From NCBI GenBank assembly GCA_902601455.1, contig CACKNC010000005.1, positions 19,908 to 83,907 on the forward strand: a stretch of DNA of 64,000 bases, given 5' to 3'. The position numbers and the translations under genes are program-made. Origin of the DNA: an uncultured Alphaproteobacteria bacterium (GTDB taxonomy: Bacteria > Pseudomonadota > Alphaproteobacteria > HIMB59 > GCA-002718135). Below the pieces are notes generated by a model. That model saw nothing but the letters and a program-made list of their open reading frames with translations. It did no database searches and had not been told where the DNA came from. Shown one piece after another: positions 32,894 to 41,852 of the stretch (position 1 is the stretch's first letter; each line of letters starts with the position of its first letter).

Positions 32894-34530
32894 ATATAAT
32901 GTGTGTTAATCTGTTTCTTTAAATCTATTAAAATTTCTCTTGCTGCATTTGCTCCAGGTGCGCCCATAACTCCCCCACCTGGATGAGTGCTAGATCCACA
33001 CATGTATAGATTTTTAATTGGAGTTTTGTACTGAGCATAACCTGGTATAGGTCTGTTAAACATTAACTGATCCATGGTAAGTTCTCCTTGGAAGATATTG
33101 CCTTCAGTTAATCCAACTTCTTCTTCTAGCTCTTTTGGTGTTCTTATTTCAGCATGTTTTATTATGTCATTAAAATTTTCAGAATATGCTCCAATTCTAT
33201 TCATAACATGCTTCCCAAACTCTAATCTTTTTTCTTCAGTCCATCCACCATCTGCAAGATTGTATGGAACGTACTGAACAAATACTGACATATAATGTTT
33301 TCCTTGTGGAGCCATTGTGGGATCATTAATACTTGGAATACACATATCTACATAAGGTAATTTAGACCATCTGCCATCTTTCCAATCATCGTAAGCACTT
33401 TCCATTTCTTCTATACTCTGTGTAATGTGAAGATCTCCTGTTCCCGCAGGATCTCCCTCCGGTATGCTTTTCCAAATAGGTAAATCATCAAGAGCTATAT
33501 TCAATTTTCCTGAAGATCCTCTTATTTTAAAATTTTTAACTGCATTATAAAAATCATCAGGTATATTTTCTTTTTCTACAACCTTAAGAAAAGTTCTTTT
33601 TACATCTAGATTGGAAACTAGTTTATCAGCAAATATTTCATCACCATTTTCTAGAACAACACCATGGCTACGATTATTTTTAATTAATATTTTAGTTACT
33701 GGTGATCCTGCAATAATATCGCCACCACTTGCTTTTAGAGAAGCGGCCATAGCTCTCGTTATTGAGCCCATTCCTCCCCGTGAATACCCCCATGCACCAA
33801 CTGTTCCATCTACTTCCCCCATATAATGGTGTAGTAATACATAGGCTGAACCAGGAGAATAGGGCCCTAAAGCAGTACCAATTATTGCTGATCCTGCCAT
33901 ATGAGCCTTTACAACTTCTGACTCAAAATATTCTTCCAAATAATCACGTACACTCATCGTCCAAAAACGAATAGTGTCATAAATTTCTTTTTCACCCAGT
34001 CCGCCTAATTCATCTTTTGCGGCAAAAAATTTTGCAAAATCTAAAAGACCCATAATATCTTTTGGTCTAAATGAGGTTGGATCTGGAGGGGTCATCTTTA
34101 ACAATGGTTTTATTATTTTACATTGCCTCATTACATCTTTACTAAACCTCTCGTAAGCTTCAGCATCTTTTTTAGAAAATTTTGCAATAGAGCGATAATT
34201 AAGATCATGATCGCTGTAATGTGCATAAAATCGTCCATCATCAAGCATTGTAGCACTACCTTCATATGGAATGATCTGGAGGCCATACTTAGAAAGTTCT
34301 AAATCTCTAAAAATCTCAGGTCTTAGTAGGCTACATACATATGAGCAATTGGAATAGGTCCATCCTGGGTGAAGTTCTCTACTTACGGCTGCTCCACCAA
34401 CATAACTATGACGTTCAATTACTGCTACTTTTAAACCAGCTTTAGCTAAATAGCAGGCAGTTGTTAGTCCATTATGACCACCGCCTATAATAGCTACATC
34501 ATATTTAGTTTTTGACATTTTTGATTTCAT
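32890..34530 (-). CDS. FAD-dependent amine-oxidase/phytoene-desaturase-like protein (PYROXD2 type), first copy
   Basis: The open frame runs to 34632, but the first 34 codons would overlap the divergent TetR gene and contain the palindromic operator at 34539-34554. The start is therefore set at ATG 34530 (ATG 34518 is an alternative just before KTKYDVAIIGGGHNG). The protein of about 546 residues has FAD motif IIGGGHNGLTTACYLAKAG and C-terminal MCGSSTHPGGGVMGAPGANA (20 residues). It is the first gene of the six-gene operon and presumably directly repressed from the operator 9 bases upstream. Substrate unknown. Confidence 0.75.
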   Translation of the reverse strand: MKSKMSKTKYDVAIIGGGHNGLTTACYLAKAGLKVAVIERHSYVGGAAVSRELHPGWTYSNCSYVCSLLRPEIFRDLELSKYGLQIIPYEGSATMLDDGRFYAHYSDHDLNYRSIAKFSKKDAEAYERFSKDVMRQCKIIKPLLKMTPPDPTSFRPKDIMGLLDFAKFFAAKDELGGLGEKEIYDTIRFWTMSVRDYLEEYFESEVVKAHMAGSAIIGTALGPYSPGSAYVLLHHYMGEVDGTVGAWGYSRGGMGSITRAMAASLKASGGDIIAGSPVTKILIKNNRSHGVVLENGDEIFADKLVSNLDVKRTFLKVVEKENIPDDFYNAVKNFKIRGSSGKLNIALDDLPIWKSIPEGDPAGTGDLHITQSIEEMESAYDDWKDGRWSKLPYVDMCIPSINDPTMAPQGKHYMSVFVQYVPYNLADGGWTEEKRLEFGKHVMNRIGAYSENFNDIIKHAEIRTPKELEEEVGLTEGNIFQGELTMDQLMFNRPIPGYAQYKTPIKNLYMCGSSTHPGGGVMGAPGANAAREILIDLKKQINTHYI

Positions 34531-34538
34531 ATATTTCT

Positions 34539-34554
34539 TTGAATGAGCATTCAA
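34539..34554. promoter_or_regulatory. BetI/TetR-type palindromic operator, site 2
   Basis: TTGAATGAGCATTCAA has perfect 7-base arms (TTGAATG/CATTCAA) around a 2-base centre. It lies between the divergent six-gene operon (ATG 34530) and the BetI-like regulator gene (ATG 34615), exactly where a TetR-family regulator would repress both. Two further copies lie at 26232 and 45462. Confidence 0.72.
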
Positions 34555-34614
34555 CCAAATTTCTTGTAAAAACAGTAATTTTATGAAAAAATCACTTTTT
34601 TTTAGAGGATTTAA

Positions 34615-35238
34615 ATGGCTAATAAAAATCAAAGAACAGAAAATAAAAAAAATAGTAATTTAAGACTTATATCTTCTACGATTAAAAACTTATCAAAAAA
34701 AGGAATAAATGAACTTACTATGAATGATGTCTCCCAAGGAGCAGGATTATCACAAGGCATAGTAAATTTTCATTTTAAAAGTAAAGAATTACTTTTAATT
34801 GAGACACTAAAATTTATATCGAATGAATACCTCACTTCATTTGATAAATATTTAAAAAAAGCAGGAGATGATCCAAAATTAAAAATAATAAATATGATAG
34901 AAAATGATTTTAGTTCTAAAATTTGCTCACCAGAAAAAATTTCTGTTTGGTTTACTTTCTTTAGTGAAATTAAATTTAAACCTGCTTATAGGCAGATTTG
35001 CAGAGAAAGAGATTTATATTATCATAACGTGACAGAGGATATTTTTTCTGAATTAATTAAGAGAGAAAAAAATGAATTATCAAAAAAAAGTTTATCTATA
35101 GCTTTTCAATCTTTAATAATGGGTTTATGGCTAAATCAGTTAGATGAACCATCTAAATTTTCAAAATCTGAGTCAAAAAAAATATGTATCGATTATTTGA
35201 AAACTCATTTCCCTAATCAGTTTAGCAGGTACTCTTAA
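34615..35238 (+). CDS. TetR-family transcriptional repressor, BetI-like
   Basis: This is a 207-residue regulator. The HTH is visible at MNDVSQGAGLSQGIVNFHFKSKELLL (about 40-65; VSxxAGxSxGIVxxxFxxK), matching BetI. The C-terminal ligand domain has the BetI-like VWFTFFSEIKFKPAYRQI and LIMGLWLNQL segments. The AGAGGA Shine-Dalgarno (34604-34609) supports the start. It overlaps the next gene by one base (TAATG) and is divergent from the six-gene operon across operator site 2, so autoregulation and control of both operons is likely. The ligand is probably a choline- or betaine-like cation, by analogy. Confidence 0.82.
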   Translation: MANKNQRTENKKNSNLRLISSTIKNLSKKGINELTMNDVSQGAGLSQGIVNFHFKSKELLLIETLKFISNEYLTSFDKYLKKAGDDPKLKIINMIENDFSSKICSPEKISVWFTFFSEIKFKPAYRQICRERDLYYHNVTEDIFSELIKREKNELSKKSLSIAFQSLIMGLWLNQLDEPSKFSKSESKKICIDYLKTHFPNQFSRYS

Positions 35239-36413
35239 TGTATAGTGGAATGACAAAATCAGCATTAGATTGGCAAGTCAAAATAAGAAGTTTTGTTGAT
35301 AAAGAGCTTATACCTTGGGAGGTACATGCTGAAAAAAATGCAGGAAATTTACCACCTGATGTAGAAAAAAAACATTCTCAAATAGCAATTAAGCTTGGAT
35401 TACCTGGTATGGGTATTTCAAAACAGGAAGGCGGGTTAGGACTTTCAATGTTTGAGCAAATGATAATTTGGGAACAGCTTGGAAGAGTAACTAACGCTTT
35501 ATGCTGGTGTTTTTCTGAAGCTCAGGATTGGATGGAAGAAAATTTTACGGACGTTCAGAAAGAAAACTATCTATACCCCTTGTTAAAAGGTGAAAAAAAA
35601 GAATGTTATGCGATAACAGAAAAAGGCTCCGGATCAGATGTTAATGGTTCTGTAAAAGCAACTGCTGAATTTATTGATAACAATTATATTATTAATGGTG
35701 AAAAATGGTATGTTACAAGCGCAAACAAAGCTGACTTCTTTTTTTTGCAAGCAAAATTAAAAAATGGAAAAAATAAAGATCAACATGCTCTTTTCATTGT
35801 TGATAAAAACCTTGATGGTATTGAATTAGTAGATACTCCTGAATTTAGTCATACTTTTTCTCACCATCATTGCATTTATAAATTTATTAATGTTAAAATT
35901 CCCTCAGTTTGCATTATTGGAAAAGAAGATGATGGAATGGCTTATACTCACTCTTGGTTTCGTCATGAAAGATTGGGAATTGCAGCAAGATGTTGCGGAG
36001 CAGCAGAGAGATTAATTGATGAAGCTACTAAATTTGCAATGAACAGAGAAGCTAGTGGTAACAAAATAAAAGATTATCAATTAATTCAATCAATGCTGGC
36101 CGATAGTGTTACAGAGCTCGCTGCCACTAGAGTTCTGCTTTACGAAATATGTAAAGATCATGATAATAAAAGTGATGTTAAAATTTTACATGCCAAATGC
36201 TCAATGATAAAACTCTATGCATCAGAAATGGCAAATAGAGTAGCTGACCGTGCTGTTCAAATTTTTGGTGGAAGAGGGTATATGAGAGAAAATATTGCAG
36301 AGAGATTCTTTAGAGAATTAAGAGCTGATAGGATTTGGGAAGGTACAAGTGAGATTCAACGTATAATTATTGCTAATTCACTATATAAAAGAGGCTTGGA
36401 AAATTTAATTTAA
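35238..36413 (+). CDS. Acyl-CoA dehydrogenase, second in the region
   Basis: The 391-residue protein has AITEKGSGSDVNGS (about 127-140), the arginine/FAD region HERLGIAARCCGAAERL and the C-terminal WEGTSEIQR with Glu368 as candidate base. It is translationally coupled to the TetR gene (1-base overlap) and lies 4 bases upstream of a PotB-like permease gene, so it is part of a regulator-dehydrogenase-transporter operon. It probably works with the divergent CoA-ligase/hydratase operon on the imported substrate. Its relation to the acyl-CoA dehydrogenase at 29082 is paralogous but not close. Confidence 0.85.
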   Translation: MYSGMTKSALDWQVKIRSFVDKELIPWEVHAEKNAGNLPPDVEKKHSQIAIKLGLPGMGISKQEGGLGLSMFEQMIIWEQLGRVTNALCWCFSEAQDWMEENFTDVQKENYLYPLLKGEKKECYAITEKGSGSDVNGSVKATAEFIDNNYIINGEKWYVTSANKADFFFLQAKLKNGKNKDQHALFIVDKNLDGIELVDTPEFSHTFSHHHCIYKFINVKIPSVCIIGKEDDGMAYTHSWFRHERLGIAARCCGAAERLIDEATKFAMNREASGNKIKDYQLIQSMLADSVTELAATRVLLYEICKDHDNKSDVKILHAKCSMIKLYASEMANRVADRAVQIFGGRGYMRENIAERFFRELRADRIWEGTSEIQRIIIANSLYKRGLENLI

Positions 36414-36417
36414 TACT

Positions 36418-37302
36418 ATGATTTCTGCACTTCAAAAAATTTATGTTAAAAATGATCAGCTAAAAGCTTATACTTTATTATCTCCAGCATTAATTTTAAT
36501 TATTATTGCAATGGCAGCCCCCATGCTTGTAATGATTATCACAAGTTTTAATACACAAATATCAATGGTGGAAATTGATAGAACTTTTACTTTTGATAGA
36601 TATGAAGATTTTTTTTCAAAGCCAATATTTTCAATGCTTTTATTTAGGTCGCTTAAAATATCTTTCTTAGTAACTGTTTTAACTCTTCTGACTACATACC
36701 CACTTGCTTACTATATTGCTTTTTACGTGAAAAAAAATAAGATGCTTTGGATCATTTTGATGACTTTACCATTTTGGACTAGTTATCTATTAAGAGTTTT
36801 TTCTTGGAAAGTTATTTTAGGAAACAAGGGAGTGATTAATTCTGCGCTTGTTGGATCAGGTTTAATTGATGAGCCTCTTGGCTTTTTACTCTATAATCAA
36901 GGTGCTGTAGTTTTGACTCTCGCTCATGCATGGGCAGCATTTGCTATTTTACCTCTTTATGTATCCTTAGATAAGATAGATAAATCTTTGCTTGAAGCTT
37001 CTTATGATTTGGGTAACTCAAAATTTGAAACTTTTATACGTGTTACATTACCTTTATCTTTACCAGGAATAATTGGAGCCATTCTTATTATTTTTATACC
37101 TACTGTTGGAGATTATGTAACTCCTCAAATGGTTGGTGGAACTGATGGTAGAATGCTCTCAAATATGATTCAAAGTTTATTTGGTAGAGCTAATAATTTT
37201 CCATTAGGTGCAGCATCAGCAGTTTTAATGCTGTCATCTGTTTGTATTATTGCTGGTATAGTTACTTATATTACTAAAAAATTAACTTTGAGAATGTCCT
37301 AA
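36418..37302 (+). CDS. ABC transporter permease, spermidine/putrescine-type (PotB-like)
   Basis: The 294-residue membrane protein has about six membrane segments. The EAA loop is present as EASYDLGNSKFETFIRVTLP (20 residues, about 192-211). GDYVTPQMVGG is a typical PotB-family segment. It is followed with a 1-base overlap by the PotC-like gene. Combined with the Tat-exported binding protein at 39232, it would import a polyamine-like or onium cation. Control by the TetR gene upstream suggests the substrate belongs to the BetI-like regulon. Confidence 0.87.
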   Translation: MISALQKIYVKNDQLKAYTLLSPALILIIIAMAAPMLVMIITSFNTQISMVEIDRTFTFDRYEDFFSKPIFSMLLFRSLKISFLVTVLTLLTTYPLAYYIAFYVKKNKMLWIILMTLPFWTSYLLRVFSWKVILGNKGVINSALVGSGLIDEPLGFLLYNQGAVVLTLAHAWAAFAILPLYVSLDKIDKSLLEASYDLGNSKFETFIRVTLPLSLPGIIGAILIIFIPTVGDYVTPQMVGGTDGRMLSNMIQSLFGRANNFPLGAASAVLMLSSVCIIAGIVTYITKKLTLRMS

Positions 37303-38105
37303 TGTACAAAAAAAATAATTCATTATTAGTTTACTGTATTTTTTATTTTTTATTTTTATACATTCCAGTGTTTTTATTGCCAATTTTTTCTTTTAATGAC
37401 TCCTTTCACATGGTTTTCCCTCTCAAAGGTTTTACTTTTGATTGGTATATAGAGATGTGGAATAAAGCTAGACTGCATAAAGCTCTATGGAATAGTATTA
37501 AAGTTGGTGTGATAACTGCTATTATTAGTACATTCATTGCTCTGTTCGCAGCAAAGGCTTTTACAAGATATAGAGTTAAATATAGTGGTTTATCTTATGG
37601 AGCATTACTTCTACCTTTTATAATTCCAGAAATTATAATTGCCGTAGCTTTCATAGTAATTTGGACAAGTATGGGATTAAAACTAGGATTAATACCTATT
37701 ACTATCTCTCATATATTATATTGCACCCCTTTTTGTTTATTAATATTAATTTCTAGAATGGATGGGTTTGATAAAAGTTTAGAGGAAGCCTCTATGGATT
37801 TAGGAGAGAATATATTTGGTACTTTTTGGAGAGTCACTTTCCCATTATTACTTCCAGGAATTATTGCATCATTATTACTATCTTTTGTCATTTCTTTTGA
37901 TGAATTTATTTTAGCTTTCTTTTTAAGTTCTAGTGATCAAACTCTTCCTATTTATATGTGGAGTCAATTGAGATTTCCAAAAAAACTTCCACATGTATTA
38001 GCATTGGGTGCTATAATTATTGTGGCAACTTCTTTTATTGTAATGTTATCATATTGGTTTAGAAATCTTGGACAATCAAATAATAATAGAGGATCTCATA
38101 TATAA
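37302..38105 (+). CDS. ABC transporter permease, spermidine/putrescine-type (PotC-like)
   Basis: The 267-residue membrane protein has six predicted segments and EAA loop EEASMDLGENIFGTFWRVTF (20 residues). The VISFDEFILAFFLSS segment near the C-terminus is typical of PotC. It overlaps the PotB-like gene and the ATPase gene by one base each, showing a tightly coupled operon. It forms the second half of the transmembrane channel. Confidence 0.88.
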   Translation: MYKKNNSLLVYCIFYFLFLYIPVFLLPIFSFNDSFHMVFPLKGFTFDWYIEMWNKARLHKALWNSIKVGVITAIISTFIALFAAKAFTRYRVKYSGLSYGALLLPFIIPEIIIAVAFIVIWTSMGLKLGLIPITISHILYCTPFCLLILISRMDGFDKSLEEASMDLGENIFGTFWRVTFPLLLPGIIASLLLSFVISFDEFILAFFLSSSDQTLPIYMWSQLRFPKKLPHVLALGAIIIVATSFIVMLSYWFRNLGQSNNNRGSHI

Positions 38106-39187
38106 TGGTTAATAATGATTTTATAAAATTAAGAAATATTTCAAAGAAATTTGATGATGTAATAGCTGTAGACTCTCTTGATTTAGATATAAGTGAGGGT
38201 GAATTTTTCTCTCTTCTGGGCCCATCTGGTTGCGGAAAAACAACTTTATTAAGAATTTTAGCTGGTTTTGAATACCCAACTACAGGTAGTGTTTTTATTG
38301 ATAATAGTGATGTTACCAATCAAACACCAAATTTAAGACCTTCAAATATGGTTTTTCAAAATTACGCTATATTCCCTCATATAAATGTTCAAAGAAATAT
38401 AGAATTTGGATTACGCAAAGAAAAACTTAGCAGAGAGGAATTAAATTTAAGAGTTAAAGAGTCTTTAAAAATGGTTCAGTTGGAAGGCTATGAGGAAAGA
38501 TTCTCCAATCAATTGTCTGGAGGCCAAAGGCAGCGTGTAGCTCTTGCAAGAGCTTTAGTTAAAAGACCAAAAGTATTATTACTAGATGAACCATTAGGAG
38601 CTCTTGATAAAAAACTAAGAGAAGAAATGCAAATTGAATTAAGAAACCTTCAAAAAGAACTTGGAATTACATTTATATTTGTAACCCATGATCAAGAGGA
38701 AGCTATGACTATGTCTGACCGTGTTGCAGTTATGAATGAAGGCAAAATATTACAAATATCACCTCCTAAAGAATTATATAATAAGCCAGTAAATAAATTT
38801 GTTAGTGAATTTATTGGAAATATAAATTTATTGGAAACATCTATAATTGATGAAAATGATAAAAACTTAACTCTTGATATTTTAAATATTGGTAAACAAG
38901 ATTTTAACAAAAATATTTTTAATTCCAAATTATCAGAAAATATATTTGTTGCATTAAGACCTGAGGATATTTCAATTAAAAAAGAAAAAATAGAAACTGC
39001 AGATATAAATATAAAAGGAATTGTAAAAAATGTATCATTTTATGGTGAGAGTACTTATTTTTATGTAAAGGTAGAAGGAATTAATAAATTATTAATGGTG
39101 TCAAATTTTGTTGATCAGGTATCAATTAATGAAAATGATGAATGTAGTTTAGGTATTAATTTAGAGAATATAAAATTAGTTTCTTGA
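38105..39187 (+). CDS. ABC transporter ATP-binding protein, spermidine/putrescine-type (PotA-like)
   Basis: The 360-residue protein has Walker A GPSGCGKTT (39-47), Q-loop Gln85, signature LSGGQRQR (137-144), Walker B LLLDEP (158-163), switch His195, and a C-terminal TOBE region with ALRPEDISI (about 283-291). It energises uptake by the PotB/PotC-like permeases at the inner membrane. A strong terminator begins 6 bases after its stop, so the operon ends here without the binding protein gene, which is convergent. Confidence 0.9.
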   Translation: MVNNDFIKLRNISKKFDDVIAVDSLDLDISEGEFFSLLGPSGCGKTTLLRILAGFEYPTTGSVFIDNSDVTNQTPNLRPSNMVFQNYAIFPHINVQRNIEFGLRKEKLSREELNLRVKESLKMVQLEGYEERFSNQLSGGQRQRVALARALVKRPKVLLLDEPLGALDKKLREEMQIELRNLQKELGITFIFVTHDQEEAMTMSDRVAVMNEGKILQISPPKELYNKPVNKFVSEFIGNINLLETSIIDENDKNLTLDILNIGKQDFNKNIFNSKLSENIFVALRPEDISIKKEKIETADINIKGIVKNVSFYGESTYFYVKVEGINKLLMVSNFVDQVSINENDECSLGINLENIKLVS

Positions 39188-39192
39188 TAAAA

Positions 39193-39218
39193 AAAACCCG
39201 CGAGTTATCGCGGGTTTT
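39193..39218. terminator. Bidirectional intrinsic terminator
   Basis: AAAACCCGCGA and TCGCGGGTTTT form a perfect 11-bp GC-rich stem with a GTTA loop. T/A tracts on both sides make it usable in both directions. It sits between the ends of the PotA-like gene (+) and the binding protein gene (-), which converge 44 bases apart. It is the strongest terminator seen in the window. Confidence 0.92.
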
Positions 39219-39231
39219 AAAACAATTTTAA

Positions 39232-40344
39232 TTAACCACCCATAGAGTAATTTGCCCATTGCATTTCAATATAATCGTTTATTTCATCGCTTGGACTATT
39301 ATTGAAGTTACCATTTGCAAGGTGACTAATTGGATCTTGAGCAACTCCTCTTTCAGCAAGTGCTTCTGTAGATATAGTTTCAAATCCTCTTTTATTTGAA
39401 TGACCATATCCCCATTCGCTAAGCATATAAGCGGATGACTCAAAACTTATAGCTGAGTCTATCAAGTCATAAGCTAAATCAAGATTTGGAGCATCCTTAT
39501 GGAGAACTAAACCACAAGACCAAGTTAGAGTTCCTTCTTTTGGACTCATCATTGGAAATCCTGTATTCCAAGATGACTCATTCCAAGCTAAAGCAGCCCA
39601 AACTTCTTCATCAAGAAGAGCTTGTTCCATACTGGCAGTGTCAGTAGTAAATAATTTAACATTATCTCTCCATCCAGCGGCTGCAGAATAGACCGCATCG
39701 ACATCAGCTTTGGTAATATTTTCCATTTTTTTAACATCGTAACCTAATGCTATTGCATAACAATACCATGAGTCAGCAGCTGAGTCTAAAATAGCAAATT
39801 TACCTTTCATGCGCTCATCCCATAATAGTTCCCAACTAGCATTATTAGGATCAATCCAATCAATTTTTTCTGGATTATATATTATTGAAGTATCACCCCA
39901 GTCAACAGGTGCCATCCAATAATTACCATCAAAGTTTATTGTAGACATGTTAATTAATTCAGGAAATAAATCATTCCAGTTACTTAAGCGACTAGTATCC
40001 AGAGGTTGTATAACGCCTGCTTTATTCCACCTTGGTGGATCAGAGTGACATGGATGAGCTAGATCTACAACATAACCTGAACGTAGTTTTTGTAAACCTT
40101 CTTCGGCGTCACCAAAAATTGAGTACTCAGGGTCACCACCATGTTTTTCAATATAACTAGCATATAAGCCCGGGTCGTCGTAACCACCCCAAGTAAATAG
40201 TTGAGCTTGTTGTTTGGCAAATGCAGTTTTTGGTAACATTGGTATTGTAGTAGATAGAACACCAGCAGCCCCAAGACCTTTAAGCATTTGCCTTCTTGTT
40301 AACTCACCATTTACAATTCGTTTTGATAAATCGTATTTAGGCAT
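39232..40344 (-). CDS. Tat-exported ABC substrate-binding protein, polyamine (PotD/PotF) type
   Basis: The 370-residue protein has a twin-arginine signal, TRRQMLKGLGAAG (16-28), with likely cleavage near AFA (about 43). The mature start QLFTWGGYDDPGL resembles PotD/PotF binding proteins. Tryptophan- and acid-rich segments (MAPVDWGDTS, WAALAWNESSW) are candidates for binding a cationic ligand. It is transcribed toward the PotBCA-like operon and separated by a terminator, so it has its own promoter in the 125-base gap shared with the divergent PuuA-like gene. This suggests a polyamine ligand such as agmatine or putrescine. Confidence 0.87.
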   Translation of the reverse strand: MPKYDLSKRIVNGELTRRQMLKGLGAAGVLSTTIPMLPKTAFAKQQAQLFTWGGYDDPGLYASYIEKHGGDPEYSIFGDAEEGLQKLRSGYVVDLAHPCHSDPPRWNKAGVIQPLDTSRLSNWNDLFPELINMSTINFDGNYWMAPVDWGDTSIIYNPEKIDWIDPNNASWELLWDERMKGKFAILDSAADSWYCYAIALGYDVKKMENITKADVDAVYSAAAGWRDNVKLFTTDTASMEQALLDEEVWAALAWNESSWNTGFPMMSPKEGTLTWSCGLVLHKDAPNLDLAYDLIDSAISFESSAYMLSEWGYGHSNKRGFETISTEALAERGVAQDPISHLANGNFNNSPSDEINDYIEMQWANYSMGG

Positions 40345-40469
40345 AAAATTTTTCCTTCCAAATTATATGTTCATAACAACAAAAAAATTGCTTTTTTTCA
40401 ACACTTTTTTTTAAAATTATATAAATTAACTTTCATTTATCGCCTAAAACGCTTAGTTAAATTTATTTT

Positions 40470-41852
40470 ATGAAATCTAAGTACAAAAAAGTAGAACTTG
40501 CCACCATTAAAGAATTTAACGATTTTAAAAAAAAACATAAAAAAATTAAATACCTTGATGTAATTTTGGGTGATTTATCAGGTATCATTAGAGGTAAAAG
40601 AATTCCTATTTCTGATGCAGATAAAATTTTTATAACTGGTGTACAGTTTTGTTATTCAACCTTTTTACTCGATACATCAGGGTACTGTCCAGATGCAGAG
40701 GGAAGGGGATTCACTGACGGTGATCCTGATGCAAATTATTATCCGGTTAAAAATACACTATCTATTATACCTTGGCATAAAGATAATATAGCTCAAGTAC
40801 TAATTACAATTCAAGATGAGTCACGTTATTCTTCTATTATGGATCCAAGAAATGTTTTAGCTAAAGTGTGGGATAATTTTTCAAAATTAAAATTACATCC
40901 AAGAGTAGCTTTTGAGCTGGAGTTTTATTTAATAAAGAGGAGAAAGAAGCTTGATGAAAATCCAACACCCCCAGTATCTAAAAGAAACAACAGGCAAGCA
41001 GAAGGAACACAAGTTTATGGAATGAGTGAGCTCGATGATTTTTATAATTTTTTAGAAGAAATTAATAATTTTTGTAAAATTCAAAATATACCAGCTTCAA
41101 CTGCATCTTCTGAATTTGCTCCTGGGCAATTTGAAATTAATTTAAACAGTACCACAAATTTATTAAAAGCAGCAGATGACTCAGTTTTATTGAGAAGGCT
41201 TGTAAAGGAAACAGCAATTAAGCATGGTTATGAAGCTACATTTCTATCAAAACCATACCTAAGTGAAGCAGGAAGTGGCATGCATTTACATTTAAGTTTA
41301 TATGATAAAAATAAAAAAAATGTTTTTTCTAAAAATAAATTAAAAAATAAAAATTTACTCCACGCAATTGGAGGTCTCCAAAAAACAATGTATGAATGTA
41401 TGGCTATTTTTGCACCAAACATTAATTCATATAGAAGATTTTTACCTGATCAATTTGTTCCAGTTAATTCTAGCTGGGGGCCAAATAATAGATCTGTGGC
41501 TTTTAGAATTCCAGTTAGTAATGAAGAAGCGACAAGAATAGAACATAGAGTTGCTGGAGCAGAAGCTAACGCTTATTTAGTACTATCTTCAATCTTAACT
41601 GGAATTATGTATGGTTTAAAAAATAAAATCATTCCTGATAAACCACGTATAGATAACGCTTGTGATAATCCAGATAAAGAGATGCCTTTAAATATTGATG
41701 ACGCACTTACAAAATTAAAAAGCTCAAAAGTGATGAACAAATACCTCACCAAAGAGTATGTTAAAATTTATGTTGATCTAAAAAGAAAAGAACAAGTATC
41801 TTTTCATTCAGAAATTTCAAATACAGAACTTAAGTGGTATCTTAATCTTTAG
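40470..41852 (+). CDS. Glutamine synthetase-family protein, gamma-glutamylpolyamine synthetase (PuuA)-like, copy 1
   Basis: The 460-residue protein has N-terminal beta-grasp DLSGIIRGKRIP (35-46) and catalytic segments ELEFYL (149-154), EFAPGQFEINL (215-225), GSGMHLHLSL (268-277) and SYRRF with NRSVAFRIP (340-348). DxxGxxRGKRIP is typical of PuuA, which ligates glutamate to putrescine. It is divergent from the binding protein gene and convergent with the AguB-like gene (11-base overlap), so it sits in an agmatine/putrescine locus. Gamma-glutamylation of another amine cannot be excluded. Confidence 0.8.
   Translation: MKSKYKKVELATIKEFNDFKKKHKKIKYLDVILGDLSGIIRGKRIPISDADKIFITGVQFCYSTFLLDTSGYCPDAEGRGFTDGDPDANYYPVKNTLSIIPWHKDNIAQVLITIQDESRYSSIMDPRNVLAKVWDNFSKLKLHPRVAFELEFYLIKRRKKLDENPTPPVSKRNNRQAEGTQVYGMSELDDFYNFLEEINNFCKIQNIPASTASSEFAPGQFEINLNSTTNLLKAADDSVLLRRLVKETAIKHGYEATFLSKPYLSEAGSGMHLHLSLYDKNKKNVFSKNKLKNKNLLHAIGGLQKTMYECMAIFAPNINSYRRFLPDQFVPVNSSWGPNNRSVAFRIPVSNEEATRIEHRVAGAEANAYLVLSSILTGIMYGLKNKIIPDKPRIDNACDNPDKEMPLNIDDALTKLKSSKVMNKYLTKEYVKIYVDLKRKEQVSFHSEISNTELKWYLNL

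Noticed and set aside
31415-34530. Carotenoid biosynthesis (phytoene desaturases)
   Set aside because: No crtB, crtY or other carotenoid genes in the window; both proteins have the HPGGG ending of the PYROXD2-like group and are in a betaine-type operon.
34531-34632. 34-codon N-terminal extension of the first PYROXD2-like flavoprotein
   Set aside because: It would overlap the divergent TetR gene and encode the operator palindrome; the FAD motif begins normally from the ATG at 34530 or 34518.
40381-40398. A7-TTGC-T7 inverted repeat upstream of the polyamine binding protein gene
   Set aside because: The arms are pure A and T tracts expected by chance in such AT-rich spacers; no second copy was seen.
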